In this document: positions 12,901 through 18,776 of the stretch, piece by piece
Layout: every line of letters starts with the position of its first letter
Numbering within the stretch: the first letter of the stretch is position 1
Assembly (NCBI GenBank): GCA_002779665.1
Contig: PEVZ01000031.1
Location: 4,245 to 23,020 of the forward strand
DNA: 18,776 nt
Reading direction: 5' to 3'
Source of the DNA: Candidatus Roizmanbacteria bacterium CG06_land_8_20_14_3_00_34_14
Lineage (GTDB): Bacteria > Patescibacteriota > Microgenomatia > UBA1406 > GWC2-37-13
Translations under genes and position numbers: made by a program
Notes under the pieces: generated by a model
Seen by the model: only the letters and a program-made list of their open reading frames with translations
Told to the model about the DNA's origin: nothing
Databases searched by the model: none

Positions 12901-12973
12901 TGGGGAGTGGTGTAACGGTAACACGCCTGCCTTTGGAGCAGCGCGACTCAAGGTCCGAATCCTTGCTCCCCAA
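12901..12973 (+). tRNA. trnQ: tRNA-Gln (anticodon TTG)
   Basis: The acceptor arm TGGGGAG (12901-12907) pairs with CTCCCCA (12966-12972) over seven pairs, including the U1-A72 pair typical of tRNA-Gln; A12973 is the discriminator and CCA is not encoded. The D arm is GTG / CAC around TAACGGTAA. The anticodon loop CTTTGGA (12931-12937) gives anticodon TTG (12933-12935), reading CAA. The T arm is CAAGG / CCTTG around TCCGAAT. The anticodon stem has CTGC/GCAG plus either a C-C mismatch (12926/12942) or a bulged C at 12942 with C12926-G12943 pairing; the bulge version gives a normal five-base variable loop. Confidence 0.92.
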
Positions 12974-13010
12974 CAAAGAAATGGTAAAAAAATTTTAATT
13001 TGTTTATAAT

Positions 13011-13775
13011 ATGTTACTTTTTATTCAATCTTTCATTTTTTTAATCTTTATTACTGTTTTATTCATTTGCATCAGGTTAATACCTGGAATAAACTCTACA
13101 TCATTGATAGCAACTAGCGAAGGTGTTGGTTGGCTTTATTCTGAAATAGGTCTTATATTTGGTGTTTTTGCTGCTTTTACAATCCAATCTCAGGCGAAAA
13201 AGTGGGACGATCTTATCAGCTCCATACGTAAAGAAGTAATAAATCTACATCGACTTTTTTGGCTTTCCAATCACCTACCATCAGATGTGGGAAAAAGACT
13301 ACAACTCGGTATTCAGGAATATCTCGGTTTAGTAATGAATGAAGGATGGAAAAACATTGATACAGGCTATCGTTCTTCAACCTTAGAAAATTCTATTCAC
13401 TTTTTACAAGAAGTCGTTTTTGATCTTCCTAAAACTTCTCCTGAATATTCTTCCACTGCAATCACGATAATTAAAGAAATCTTTGAAAGTCGAGAGGAAA
13501 GAATATTCCAAAGCTCAAAAAGAACATCGCTTCTTCTTAAGGCTACTATTTACACGGGAGCGATAATGATGATTATACTTTCATATTTTATTGGAGTAAG
13601 TAATTTTTGGATTGATTATATATTTACCGGAAGTATTGCTTTCCTTACAACTCTTATTATTATGGTAATTGAAGATCTTGAACATCCATATCGTCCAGGT
13701 CACTGGCACGTAACACAAGAGTCTTATCAAACATTACTCGGTGAGGTGTCAAAAAATAATTTATATAAAAAATAA
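13011..13775 (+). CDS. DUF4239 (bestrophin-like) membrane protein
   Basis: A 254-residue membrane protein of the DUF4239 family, described as bestrophin-like. Two helices lie near the N-terminus (about 3-22 and 42-60), a cytoplasmic helical region with WDDLISSIRKEVINLHRL and LPSDVGKRLQLGIQEYL follows, and two more helices (about 172-192 and 197-220) lead to the family-typical end motif IEDLEHPYRPGHW. Channel activity is suggested only by the name and distant similarity. It begins 38 bases after the tRNA-Gln. A TATAAT directly abuts the ATG and is badly placed for it, so read-through from the tRNA promoter is possible. It is followed after 20 bases by an FTR1-type permease in the same direction. 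Confidence 0.85.
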   Translation: MLLFIQSFIFLIFITVLFICIRLIPGINSTSLIATSEGVGWLYSEIGLIFGVFAAFTIQSQAKKWDDLISSIRKEVINLHRLFWLSNHLPSDVGKRLQLGIQEYLGLVMNEGWKNIDTGYRSSTLENSIHFLQEVVFDLPKTSPEYSSTAITIIKEIFESREERIFQSSKRTSLLLKATIYTGAIMMIILSYFIGVSNFWIDYIFTGSIAFLTTLIIMVIEDLEHPYRPGHWHVTQESYQTLLGEVSKNNLYKK

Positions 13776-13795
13776 TTTAGATAAAACATATATTT

Positions 13796-14632
13796 ATGAT
13801 TGCAACTGCATTAATTTCTTTTAGAGAATTTTTAGAGGCCTTCTTGATAATAGGTGTTTTTCTGGGTATTTCAAGAAAACTTAATTTAAAAAAAGAGTCC
13901 GAAATTAGCCTGGCTTCAATAATTGGATTGTTAACTTCACTCCTGATGGCAACGGGTACTTATTTTTATGGTAATCAAGTTCGAGGTATTTTGACCGAAA
14001 AAAATACTGAACTGCTTGAGAGCTATTTAATGATATTTTCCGGAATATTTATTACTTACGTAATCTTTTCACTTCATGAAGTTATTAACAAAAGTCGCAC
14101 CGGGACTTTGATCAAACTTAAACAAAAACTAAACAAAAAAGTCTTTGATTTTTCCTTATTTTCAATGATCGTTTTTTTGATTCTTAGGGAAGGATTTGAA
14201 ATCGCATTGTTTACAGCCAGCACTTCTCTCTTTTCCGTCTTCATCCAAAATTTTATCGGCCTGATGTTAGGATTTTTTGTCGCCTCAATCCTTGGATTAA
14301 TGACGTTTTTTGCCTATATTAAATTTTCTATCAGCAAAATATTCAGATTTACTGAATATATGATAATCGTTCTCGGGGCCGCCTTAATTCAAAACGGTAT
14401 AACAGAATTATTAGAGCATAATTTTGATATTAATTTATCAAAGATATTGTCTATTCCTCTTAATTTTTTGCCACATAAAAGCACAGTTATTGGTCATATG
14501 TTAAAAAGTTTTTTGGGAATAAGTCGTGAATTCAGTTTTTCAAAATTGGCAATTATGGGAGTGTATTTTTTAATAGTATATTTATTGTTCCTGAAAAAGA
14601 AAAGGTCGCAAATAAATATAAATCCTAAATAA
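13796..14632 (+). CDS. FTR1-family high-affinity iron permease
   Basis: A 278-residue integral membrane protein with about seven helices. Both hallmark R-E-x-x-E iron-binding motifs are present: REFLE (10-14) in the first helix and REGFE (131-135) in the fourth. The first motif has Phe in place of the usual Gly, while the charged residues are kept. FTR1/EfeU permeases carry ferric iron, normally fed by a ferroxidase (EfeO, EfeB or a multicopper oxidase); none is encoded here, so either a partner lies elsewhere or the transported metal differs. It is likely co-transcribed with the DUF4239 gene 20 bases upstream. The gene ends four bases from the convergent aldehyde dehydrogenase. Confidence 0.92.
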   Translation: MIATALISFREFLEAFLIIGVFLGISRKLNLKKESEISLASIIGLLTSLLMATGTYFYGNQVRGILTEKNTELLESYLMIFSGIFITYVIFSLHEVINKSRTGTLIKLKQKLNKKVFDFSLFSMIVFLILREGFEIALFTASTSLFSVFIQNFIGLMLGFFVASILGLMTFFAYIKFSISKIFRFTEYMIIVLGAALIQNGITELLEHNFDINLSKILSIPLNFLPHKSTVIGHMLKSFLGISREFSFSKLAIMGVYFLIVYLLFLKKKRSQININPK

Positions 14633-14635
14633 TAA

Positions 14636-15988
14636 TTACATTTGTTTTTCTATTACAACAGTTTTAATATTGACAAACTCTTTGAGTCCGTATGAAGACA
14701 GTTCCCGGCCATAACCTGAATTTTTAGAACCTCCAAAAGGCAAGCGAATATTTGAAGTCACTTTATTATTAATAAATACTGAGCCTGATTCTAACTCTTC
14801 TATAAATAATTGAGCTCTTTTTTTATTATTTGTCCAGACTGATGCTCCCAGTCCAAACTTCGTATCATTGGCAATTTTAATTGTCTCAGCATCATCTTCG
14901 ACAATAAAGATTGTAGCCACCGGTCCGAAAGCCTCTTCAAAATAGAGTGGCATTTTTTTAGTCACATCGGCAATAATTGTTGGCGGGTAAAAATATCCTT
15001 TCTTAGCAATTCTCTTTCCTCCTGTAATTATTTTTGCTCCCATTTTCACCGAACTGTTAACCTGATCTTCAATTGTCTCTAAAATTTTTTTACCAGAAAG
15101 TGGTCCTATTTTATTTTCTATTTCCTTAAAATTTTTTGTTAATTCCCGGATAAACTCATTAGCTATTTTTTTTTGAATAATAAAACGTTTAGCGGAAATA
15201 CAGACTTGACCGCTGACACTAAGTCTTGCCGAAGTGGCAACCAAGGAAGCCTTTTTAATATCGGCGTCGTCGAGAACTATAAATGGATCGCTCCCGCCTA
15301 ATTCTAAAATTGATTTTTTAATCGAAGCTCCTGCAAGCGAAGCGACTGCCGATCCGGCTTTTTCACTTCCCGTAAGAGTTACTCCACGGACATAATTACT
15401 TTTGATCACTATCTCACTCATTGAGGAATCGATTAATAGATTCTGAAAAACCCCTTTGGGAAAACCTGCCTCAATAAATATTTTTTCAATCAATTGAGAA
15501 GTCTGGGGTACATTTGACGCAAGTTTAAGTAACATCGTATTGCCAACCATAAGAGCCGGAACAGCCGCCCGAAACACTTGCCAGAAAGGATAGTTCCACG
15601 GCATAATCGAAAATATAACCCCTAAAGGTTCAAAACGGATATAGGATTCTTCGGCTTCAGTTTTGATTATTTCTTTTTTTAAAATCGCCTCTGCACTACC
15701 GGCAAGAAATTCACACAAAGTTGCGCATTTCTCTACTTCAGCCGTGCTCTCTTCAATATTTTTTCCCATCTCCATTGTTATCATTTTGGCGAATTTTTGC
15801 TTATGGAGAAGTAATATTTTTCCGACTTTTTTCATCAAAACCTTTTTTTCTGAAAAAGGAACTTTCTTCCATTTTTTAAAAGCCTCATGACTCAAATTAA
15901 TTTTATTTTCCAATTCATTTTCAGTCAAAATGGGGAATTCTCCAAAAATTTCTTCCGTCGCCGGATTTATTGAAAGTAATTTTTTCAT
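14636..15988 (-). CDS. NAD(P)-dependent aldehyde dehydrogenase, succinate-semialdehyde type
   Basis: A 450-residue aldehyde dehydrogenase, oxidising an aldehyde to its acid with NAD(P)+ in the cytoplasm. The catalytic set is complete: N132 in PWNYP, general base E229 in LELGG, nucleophile C263 in GQVC, plus LPFGGSKNSGYGRE near the end. The LLKLASNVPQTS stretch and overall length resemble the YneI/Sad-type succinate-semialdehyde dehydrogenases, but CPR members probably have other substrates. The start ATG is 24 bases after the stop of the thiamine-diphosphate enzyme gene, in the same direction, so they form an operon. There is no ribosome binding site; no separate promoter is obvious. Confidence 0.93.
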   Translation of the reverse strand: MKKLLSINPATEEIFGEFPILTENELENKINLSHEAFKKWKKVPFSEKKVLMKKVGKILLLHKQKFAKMITMEMGKNIEESTAEVEKCATLCEFLAGSAEAILKKEIIKTEAEESYIRFEPLGVIFSIMPWNYPFWQVFRAAVPALMVGNTMLLKLASNVPQTSQLIEKIFIEAGFPKGVFQNLLIDSSMSEIVIKSNYVRGVTLTGSEKAGSAVASLAGASIKKSILELGGSDPFIVLDDADIKKASLVATSARLSVSGQVCISAKRFIIQKKIANEFIRELTKNFKEIENKIGPLSGKKILETIEDQVNSSVKMGAKIITGGKRIAKKGYFYPPTIIADVTKKMPLYFEEAFGPVATIFIVEDDAETIKIANDTKFGLGASVWTNNKKRAQLFIEELESGSVFINNKVTSNIRLPFGGSKNSGYGRELSSYGLKEFVNIKTVVIEKQM

Positions 15989-16012
15989 ATAATTTATGCT
16001 AAGCGGGACGCT

Positions 16013-17656
16013 TTACAAAATACAGGTTTTTTCCTTTAATTCCTTCACTAAAATTCTATAATCATCCGAATAATCAATTGGCACCTCAATCAAATGAACT
16101 CCTTTTTTATCAAAAACTTCTTTTAAATATTTTTCCAAATCTCCGCTTTTTTCAACCTGATAACCATTAGCTCCGTATGATTTGGCAAGGGCAACAAAAT
16201 CAGGATTTCCAAAACTTAAGGCAAAATCATCTAAACCCATCGTCTTTTGTTTCCATTTAATCATCCCAAAAGCATTATCACGCAAAATAATAATTGTTAA
16301 GTCTAATTTTAATCTATTGGCCGTCTCTAATTCCTGAGAATTCATAAGAAAGCCCCCATCCCCACAAATGGCGATGACTTTTTTTTCCGGAAAAATAATT
16401 TTGGCGGCCATAGCTGATGGTAAACCTGCCCCCATCGAAGCTAGGGCATTATCTAAAAGTAAAGTATTTTGTTTTAAAGTATGATAATTTCTTGCAAACC
16501 AGATTTTATACATTCCATTGTCTAAAGTGACTATGTCTTCTTCGGCCATATTTTGTCTTATGACTTTAACAATTTGTTGCGGGGAATATGGAAAACGTTC
16601 TCTCTTTGTAATTGATTGAAAGTGAGCATTTAAATATTTCTGCATTTTATAAAAATAGGAAAAATCCCAGTCTGACTTTTTACTAATCAGATTGCCAATC
16701 TGTCGAATTGTGTTGGCAATATCTCCGACCACTTCATGCTGAGGAAAATAAATCTGATCAACAATAGCCGGAAAAAAATTAATATGGATCACTTCTCTTC
16801 TATCACTTTCATCCATTATAAACGGTGGTTTTTCAATCGTATCATGACCAACATTAATAATTAAATCTGATTTGTTTATTGCACAGTGAATATAATCATT
16901 TTCAGAAAGTGCCGCTGTCCCTAAATATTGAAGATGCTTTTCGGTGACCACTCCTTTCCCCATTTGAGTCGTAAAAAAAGGAATGCCTGTTTTTTCAATA
17001 AAATCAGTTAAAACTCGCGAAGTCCTTTTCCGATTGGCTCCGGCTCCGATTAAGACTAAAGGACGCTCTGCCTTCTCTATCATTTCAACCGCTTTTTTTA
17101 TTGATTTTTCCTCAGCGACCGGACGTCGGGTATGATGGTTAATCATTGGAACTCCGGTGGCTATTTCCTCAGCGACGTCTTCTGGAAGTTCTAAATGGAC
17201 AGCCCCGGGTCGCTCTAATTTTGCAACCCGAAATGCCTCTCTCACTATCATTGGGATCATCTCACCATTAATAATCTGCTTAGTTAACTTGGTGATTGGA
17301 CGAAACATCTCAACAGTATTGATAATCTGGAAATTACCTTGTTTGCTTTTTTTTATCGGTTTTTGACCGGTAATAAATAAAGCTGGCATTCCCCCAAGTT
17401 GAGCATAAGCAGCGCTTGTCACTAAGTTAGTTGCACCTGGTCCCAAAGTGGACAAACAAACACCTGGAATTCCGGTTAATCTACCGATGGTGGCAGCAAT
17501 AAAACCAGCCGCCTGTTCATGCCTGGTGACTACAAATTTAATTGAAGAATTTTTTATTGCCTGAAGCAGTTGTAAATTTTCCTCACCAGGAACGCCAAAA
17601 ATATATTTAACCCCCTCACTCTCTAAACATTTTACCAATAACTGTGCGCTATTCAT
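16013..17656 (-). CDS. Thiamine-diphosphate enzyme, acetolactate synthase large-subunit type
   Basis: A 547-residue ThDP-dependent enzyme of the acetolactate synthase (IlvB/AlsS) class, expected to decarboxylate pyruvate and join two units into acetolactate. Domains: N-terminal ThDP-binding with catalytic E47 in RHEQAAGF, GRLTGIPGVCLSTLGPGATN, a central domain, and the C-terminal ThDP/Mg domain with GDGGF (432-436) and DN (460-461) about 27 residues later. No small regulatory subunit or other branched-chain gene is nearby, so a catabolic or another keto-acid role is as likely as amino-acid synthesis. It is first in an operon with an aldehyde dehydrogenase. A promoter TTGTAA (17694-17689), 17 bases, TAAGAT (17671-17666) ends nine bases before the ATG. 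Confidence 0.92.
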   Translation of the reverse strand: MNSAQLLVKCLESEGVKYIFGVPGEENLQLLQAIKNSSIKFVVTRHEQAAGFIAATIGRLTGIPGVCLSTLGPGATNLVTSAAYAQLGGMPALFITGQKPIKKSKQGNFQIINTVEMFRPITKLTKQIINGEMIPMIVREAFRVAKLERPGAVHLELPEDVAEEIATGVPMINHHTRRPVAEEKSIKKAVEMIEKAERPLVLIGAGANRKRTSRVLTDFIEKTGIPFFTTQMGKGVVTEKHLQYLGTAALSENDYIHCAINKSDLIINVGHDTIEKPPFIMDESDRREVIHINFFPAIVDQIYFPQHEVVGDIANTIRQIGNLISKKSDWDFSYFYKMQKYLNAHFQSITKRERFPYSPQQIVKVIRQNMAEEDIVTLDNGMYKIWFARNYHTLKQNTLLLDNALASMGAGLPSAMAAKIIFPEKKVIAICGDGGFLMNSQELETANRLKLDLTIIILRDNAFGMIKWKQKTMGLDDFALSFGNPDFVALAKSYGANGYQVEKSGDLEKYLKEVFDKKGVHLIEVPIDYSDDYRILVKELKEKTCIL

Positions 17657-17665
17657 TTGGCTTAT

Positions 17666-17694
17666 ATCTTAATATCTTTTAATATTATTTACAA
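17666..17694 (-). promoter_or_regulatory. Promoter of the acetolactate-synthase-like operon
   Basis: TTGTAA (17694-17689), a 17-base spacer, and TAAGAT (17671-17666), nine bases before the ATG at 17656. It is of moderate quality in a very AT-rich gap. Confidence 0.45.
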
Positions 17695-17741
17695 TTAGAA
17701 AATTTATAAAAAAAATAAAATTTATTGACTACATTGTAACG

Positions 17742-18380
17742 CTATAACTTAGCACTCATTAATCTTCTTTTTGCCATTTTGATTCTTAAGGTTGAGGATA
17801 TATTCCAATGAAATAAAAAGCGGAAAATACTTTTTTTAAATTTATCTTGAGCGGTAATAACTCCTCTTGGATTATCAACCAAATTTATTGAATATTTATC
17901 GGCCATATATTCTGTTGTCCACCTGATTAAATAGATAGAGACAATACTCAACAGTATTGCGTAGAGTGGTATAAAAAATAAATTAATTTTGTTTTTTTGA
18001 ATTAGATAAATTCCTACACTCAAAATAATCATTTCTATAAAAAAAGATTGAAGATTATGCCATAAAACGCAGTGTCCGGCTTCATGGAGAATAACCCATT
18101 CAAGTTCATCTTTATTAAAAGACTTATAAAGACCAGTTGAAAGAATCATTTTCGGCCAAAAAGGTAATCCTGCCATCATCCCATACATTTTTTTGTCATG
18201 AAATAAAGTTACGTCAAACAAATTTAATCCAGTTTTCTTCTTGACAACATTTTTTATCCATTCATCCTTAATTGTACTTGTCTTTATCTTTGGTCCAACA
18301 AACAAACTTGAAAAACTAATGATTTGAAACCAATTAACAATGACAAGAAAAAGTATTATAAAAATGATTATGTTAATCAT
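17742..18380 (-). CDS. M48-type membrane metallopeptidase
   Basis: A 212-residue zinc peptidase of the M48 (HtpX/Ste24-like) class. Seen: an N-terminal membrane helix (2-22), the zinc site HEAGH (99-103; ligands H99 and H103, catalytic E100), two further helices (about 112-128 and 133-152), and TEYMAD (156-161), whose E157 is the third zinc ligand with D161 in the usual E-x-x-x-D arrangement. It is shorter than HtpX (about 290 residues) but keeps all active-site residues, so it is likely active at the cytoplasmic membrane in protein quality control. The ATG directly follows the stop of a 34-codon open frame (18381-18485), which suggests coupling. Its promoter appears to lie upstream of that small frame. 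Confidence 0.88.
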   Translation of the reverse strand: MINIIIFIILFLVIVNWFQIISFSSLFVGPKIKTSTIKDEWIKNVVKKKTGLNLFDVTLFHDKKMYGMMAGLPFWPKMILSTGLYKSFNKDELEWVILHEAGHCVLWHNLQSFFIEMIILSVGIYLIQKNKINLFFIPLYAILLSIVSIYLIRWTTEYMADKYSINLVDNPRGVITAQDKFKKSIFRFLFHWNISSTLRIKMAKRRLMSAKL

Positions 18381-18485
18381 TTAAAATAAAATCAATAATT
18401 TTTTCCAACCCTCTACAGCCAAGACATTCTTTGCAACTTCATTACCGAGTCCAAGAATAATAATTACGCGATTATTTAAATTCAT
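18381..18485 (-). CDS. Possible 34-residue leader peptide ahead of the peptidase
   Basis: This open frame runs from ATG at 18485 to TAA at 18381, directly before the peptidase ATG at 18380. The product is hydrophobic in parts (RVIIILGLGNEVAKN, then KKLLILF) and matches nothing I know. Support for it being translated: TATAAT (18498-18493) ends seven bases before its ATG, the same spacing as other first genes here, and its stop abuts the next start. Against: it is short and could be chance. Inside it is a 14-base segment complementary to part of the hairpin at 18535-18569. A regulatory leader is a reasonable guess only. Confidence 0.4.
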   Translation of the reverse strand: MNLNNRVIIILGLGNEVAKNVLAVEGWKKLLILF

Positions 18486-18492
18486 TTAAATT

Positions 18493-18498
18493 ATTATA
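18493..18498 (-). promoter_or_regulatory. -10 element ahead of the leader frame and peptidase
   Basis: TATAAT (18498-18493, minus strand) lies seven bases before the ATG at 18485, within an alternating AT stretch. The -35 is not clear. Confidence 0.45.
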
Positions 18499-18534
18499 TA
18501 TATTTTTGTTCTTATAAATATCATATTTAAAACG

Positions 18535-18569
18535 TTACATTCTTTTCACGGCCGTTGCAAAGAATGTAA
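18535..18569 (-). terminator. Hairpin after the partial DUF5666-like gene
   Basis: TTACATTCTT (18535-18544) and AAGAATGTAA (18560-18569) form a perfect 10-bp stem; the 15-base loop holds the palindrome ACGGCCGT. It starts three bases after the stop of the gene ending at 18572, and on the minus strand is followed by CGTTTTAAAT, a weak T-run. It is likely an intrinsic terminator or a 3'-end stabiliser. Confidence 0.6.
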
Positions 18570-18571
18570 AA

Positions 18572-18776
18572 TTATTTTTCAGTTCCTTTAATTTTTTGGG
18601 TTGGATTAAATTGAACATTTTGTGCCGTTACGTTACCATCGGTATTTTTTGAACCAAAAACAGATACGTTTTCCCAAACTTTTAGTTCAGATTTATTATC
18701 TGTTTGCACTTTGTTAATGACTGTTTTCGCGTTTATTAAAACTATTTTACTACTGTCATCTTGCAGTTTGACAGTG
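18572..18776 (-). CDS. 3' end of a DUF5666-like protein (partial)
   Basis: This open frame enters from the window edge and stops at TAA (18572-18574), leaving 67 visible C-terminal residues. The segment reads as beta-rich: KIVLINAKTVINKV, SELKVWENVSVFGSKN, then TDGNVTAQNVQFNP. This resembles the DUF5666 beta-barrel repeat (metal- or ligand-binding-like domains of exported proteins; typical wording is L-x-V-G-x-x-V-x-V-x-G-x-x-x-x-D-G-x-V-x-A-x-x-I). Such proteins in CPR often have a signal peptide or membrane anchor, which would lie outside the window. It is followed closely by a strong hairpin. The domain assignment is from pattern memory. Confidence 0.65.
   Translation of the reverse strand, partial: TVKLQDDSSKIVLINAKTVINKVQTDNKSELKVWENVSVFGSKNTDGNVTAQNVQFNPTQKIKGTEK

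Noticed and set aside
12847..12951. Longer start for the DUF5674-like gene on the minus strand
   Set aside because: The added residues are the antisense of the tRNA-Gln gene and upstream DNA; the -10 at 12858-12853 supports the ATG at 12846.
12761..13009. Plus-strand open frame of 82 codons
   Set aside because: It runs through the tRNA-Gln gene and is antisense to the DUF5674-like gene; no family resemblance.
1..18776. CRISPR array, rRNA operon, prophage or insertion-sequence transposase
   Set aside because: No regularly spaced direct repeats, no 16S or 23S segments, and no phage structural or transposase genes were found on either strand.

Overview
The window looks like chromosomal DNA of a Candidate Phyla Radiation (Patescibacteria) bacterium, most likely of the Microgenomates group. 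The reasons are strongly AT-rich DNA with small GC-rich palindromes between genes, a pair of two-helix T4SS-pilin-like proteins, several small families that I associate with this radiation (DUF5657-, DUF5674- and DUF5666-like), an archaeal-type ATP-dependent DNA ligase and very tight gene packing. TGA is used as a stop, so the code is not the Gracilibacteria/Absconditabacteria one. The lineage call is inference from gene content; no 16S is present.

Layout. 1-422: a conserved-looking 42-residue microprotein (minus strand) and a gap with palindromes and DnaA-box-like sites. 423-2767: an endonuclease/exonuclease/phosphatase-fold protein and two family-2 glycosyltransferases. 2746-5701: DNA ligase and a Fic-family protein (both minus), separated by a 91-bp inverted-repeat element. 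5793-6469: two pilin-like membrane proteins. 6488-7708: an AAA-14/DUF4143 ATPase. 7766-10364: a three-gene minus-strand operon (bacterial PH-domain membrane protein, small two-helix protein, PP2C-like/transmembrane/propeller-like protein). 10390-10509: an isolated 5S rRNA gene with its own promoter and T-run terminator. 10610-12846: a membrane protein, a DUF2130 coiled-coil protein and a frameshifted DUF5674-like gene. 12901-12973: tRNA-Gln. 13011-14632: a DUF4239 membrane protein and an FTR1-type permease. 14636-17656: a thiamine-diphosphate (acetolactate-synthase-like) enzyme and an aldehyde dehydrogenase. 17742-18776: an M48-type membrane peptidase, a possible leader microORF, and the 3' end of a DUF5666-like protein running off the window.

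The most striking window-wide pattern is in gene starts. None of about twenty start codons has a recognisable Shine-Dalgarno sequence, and at least nine have a good -10 hexamer ending only 5-9 bases before the ATG, several of them extended -10 (TGn) elements. This predicts leaderless transcripts as the default for first genes here. Other points of note are a 31-bp perfect palindrome inserted in frame inside the ligase adenylation domain, single-base homopolymer losses in the DUF5674-like locus, the solitary 5S gene, and a 14-base complementary pair linking the terminator at 18535-18569 to the microORF ahead of the peptidase.
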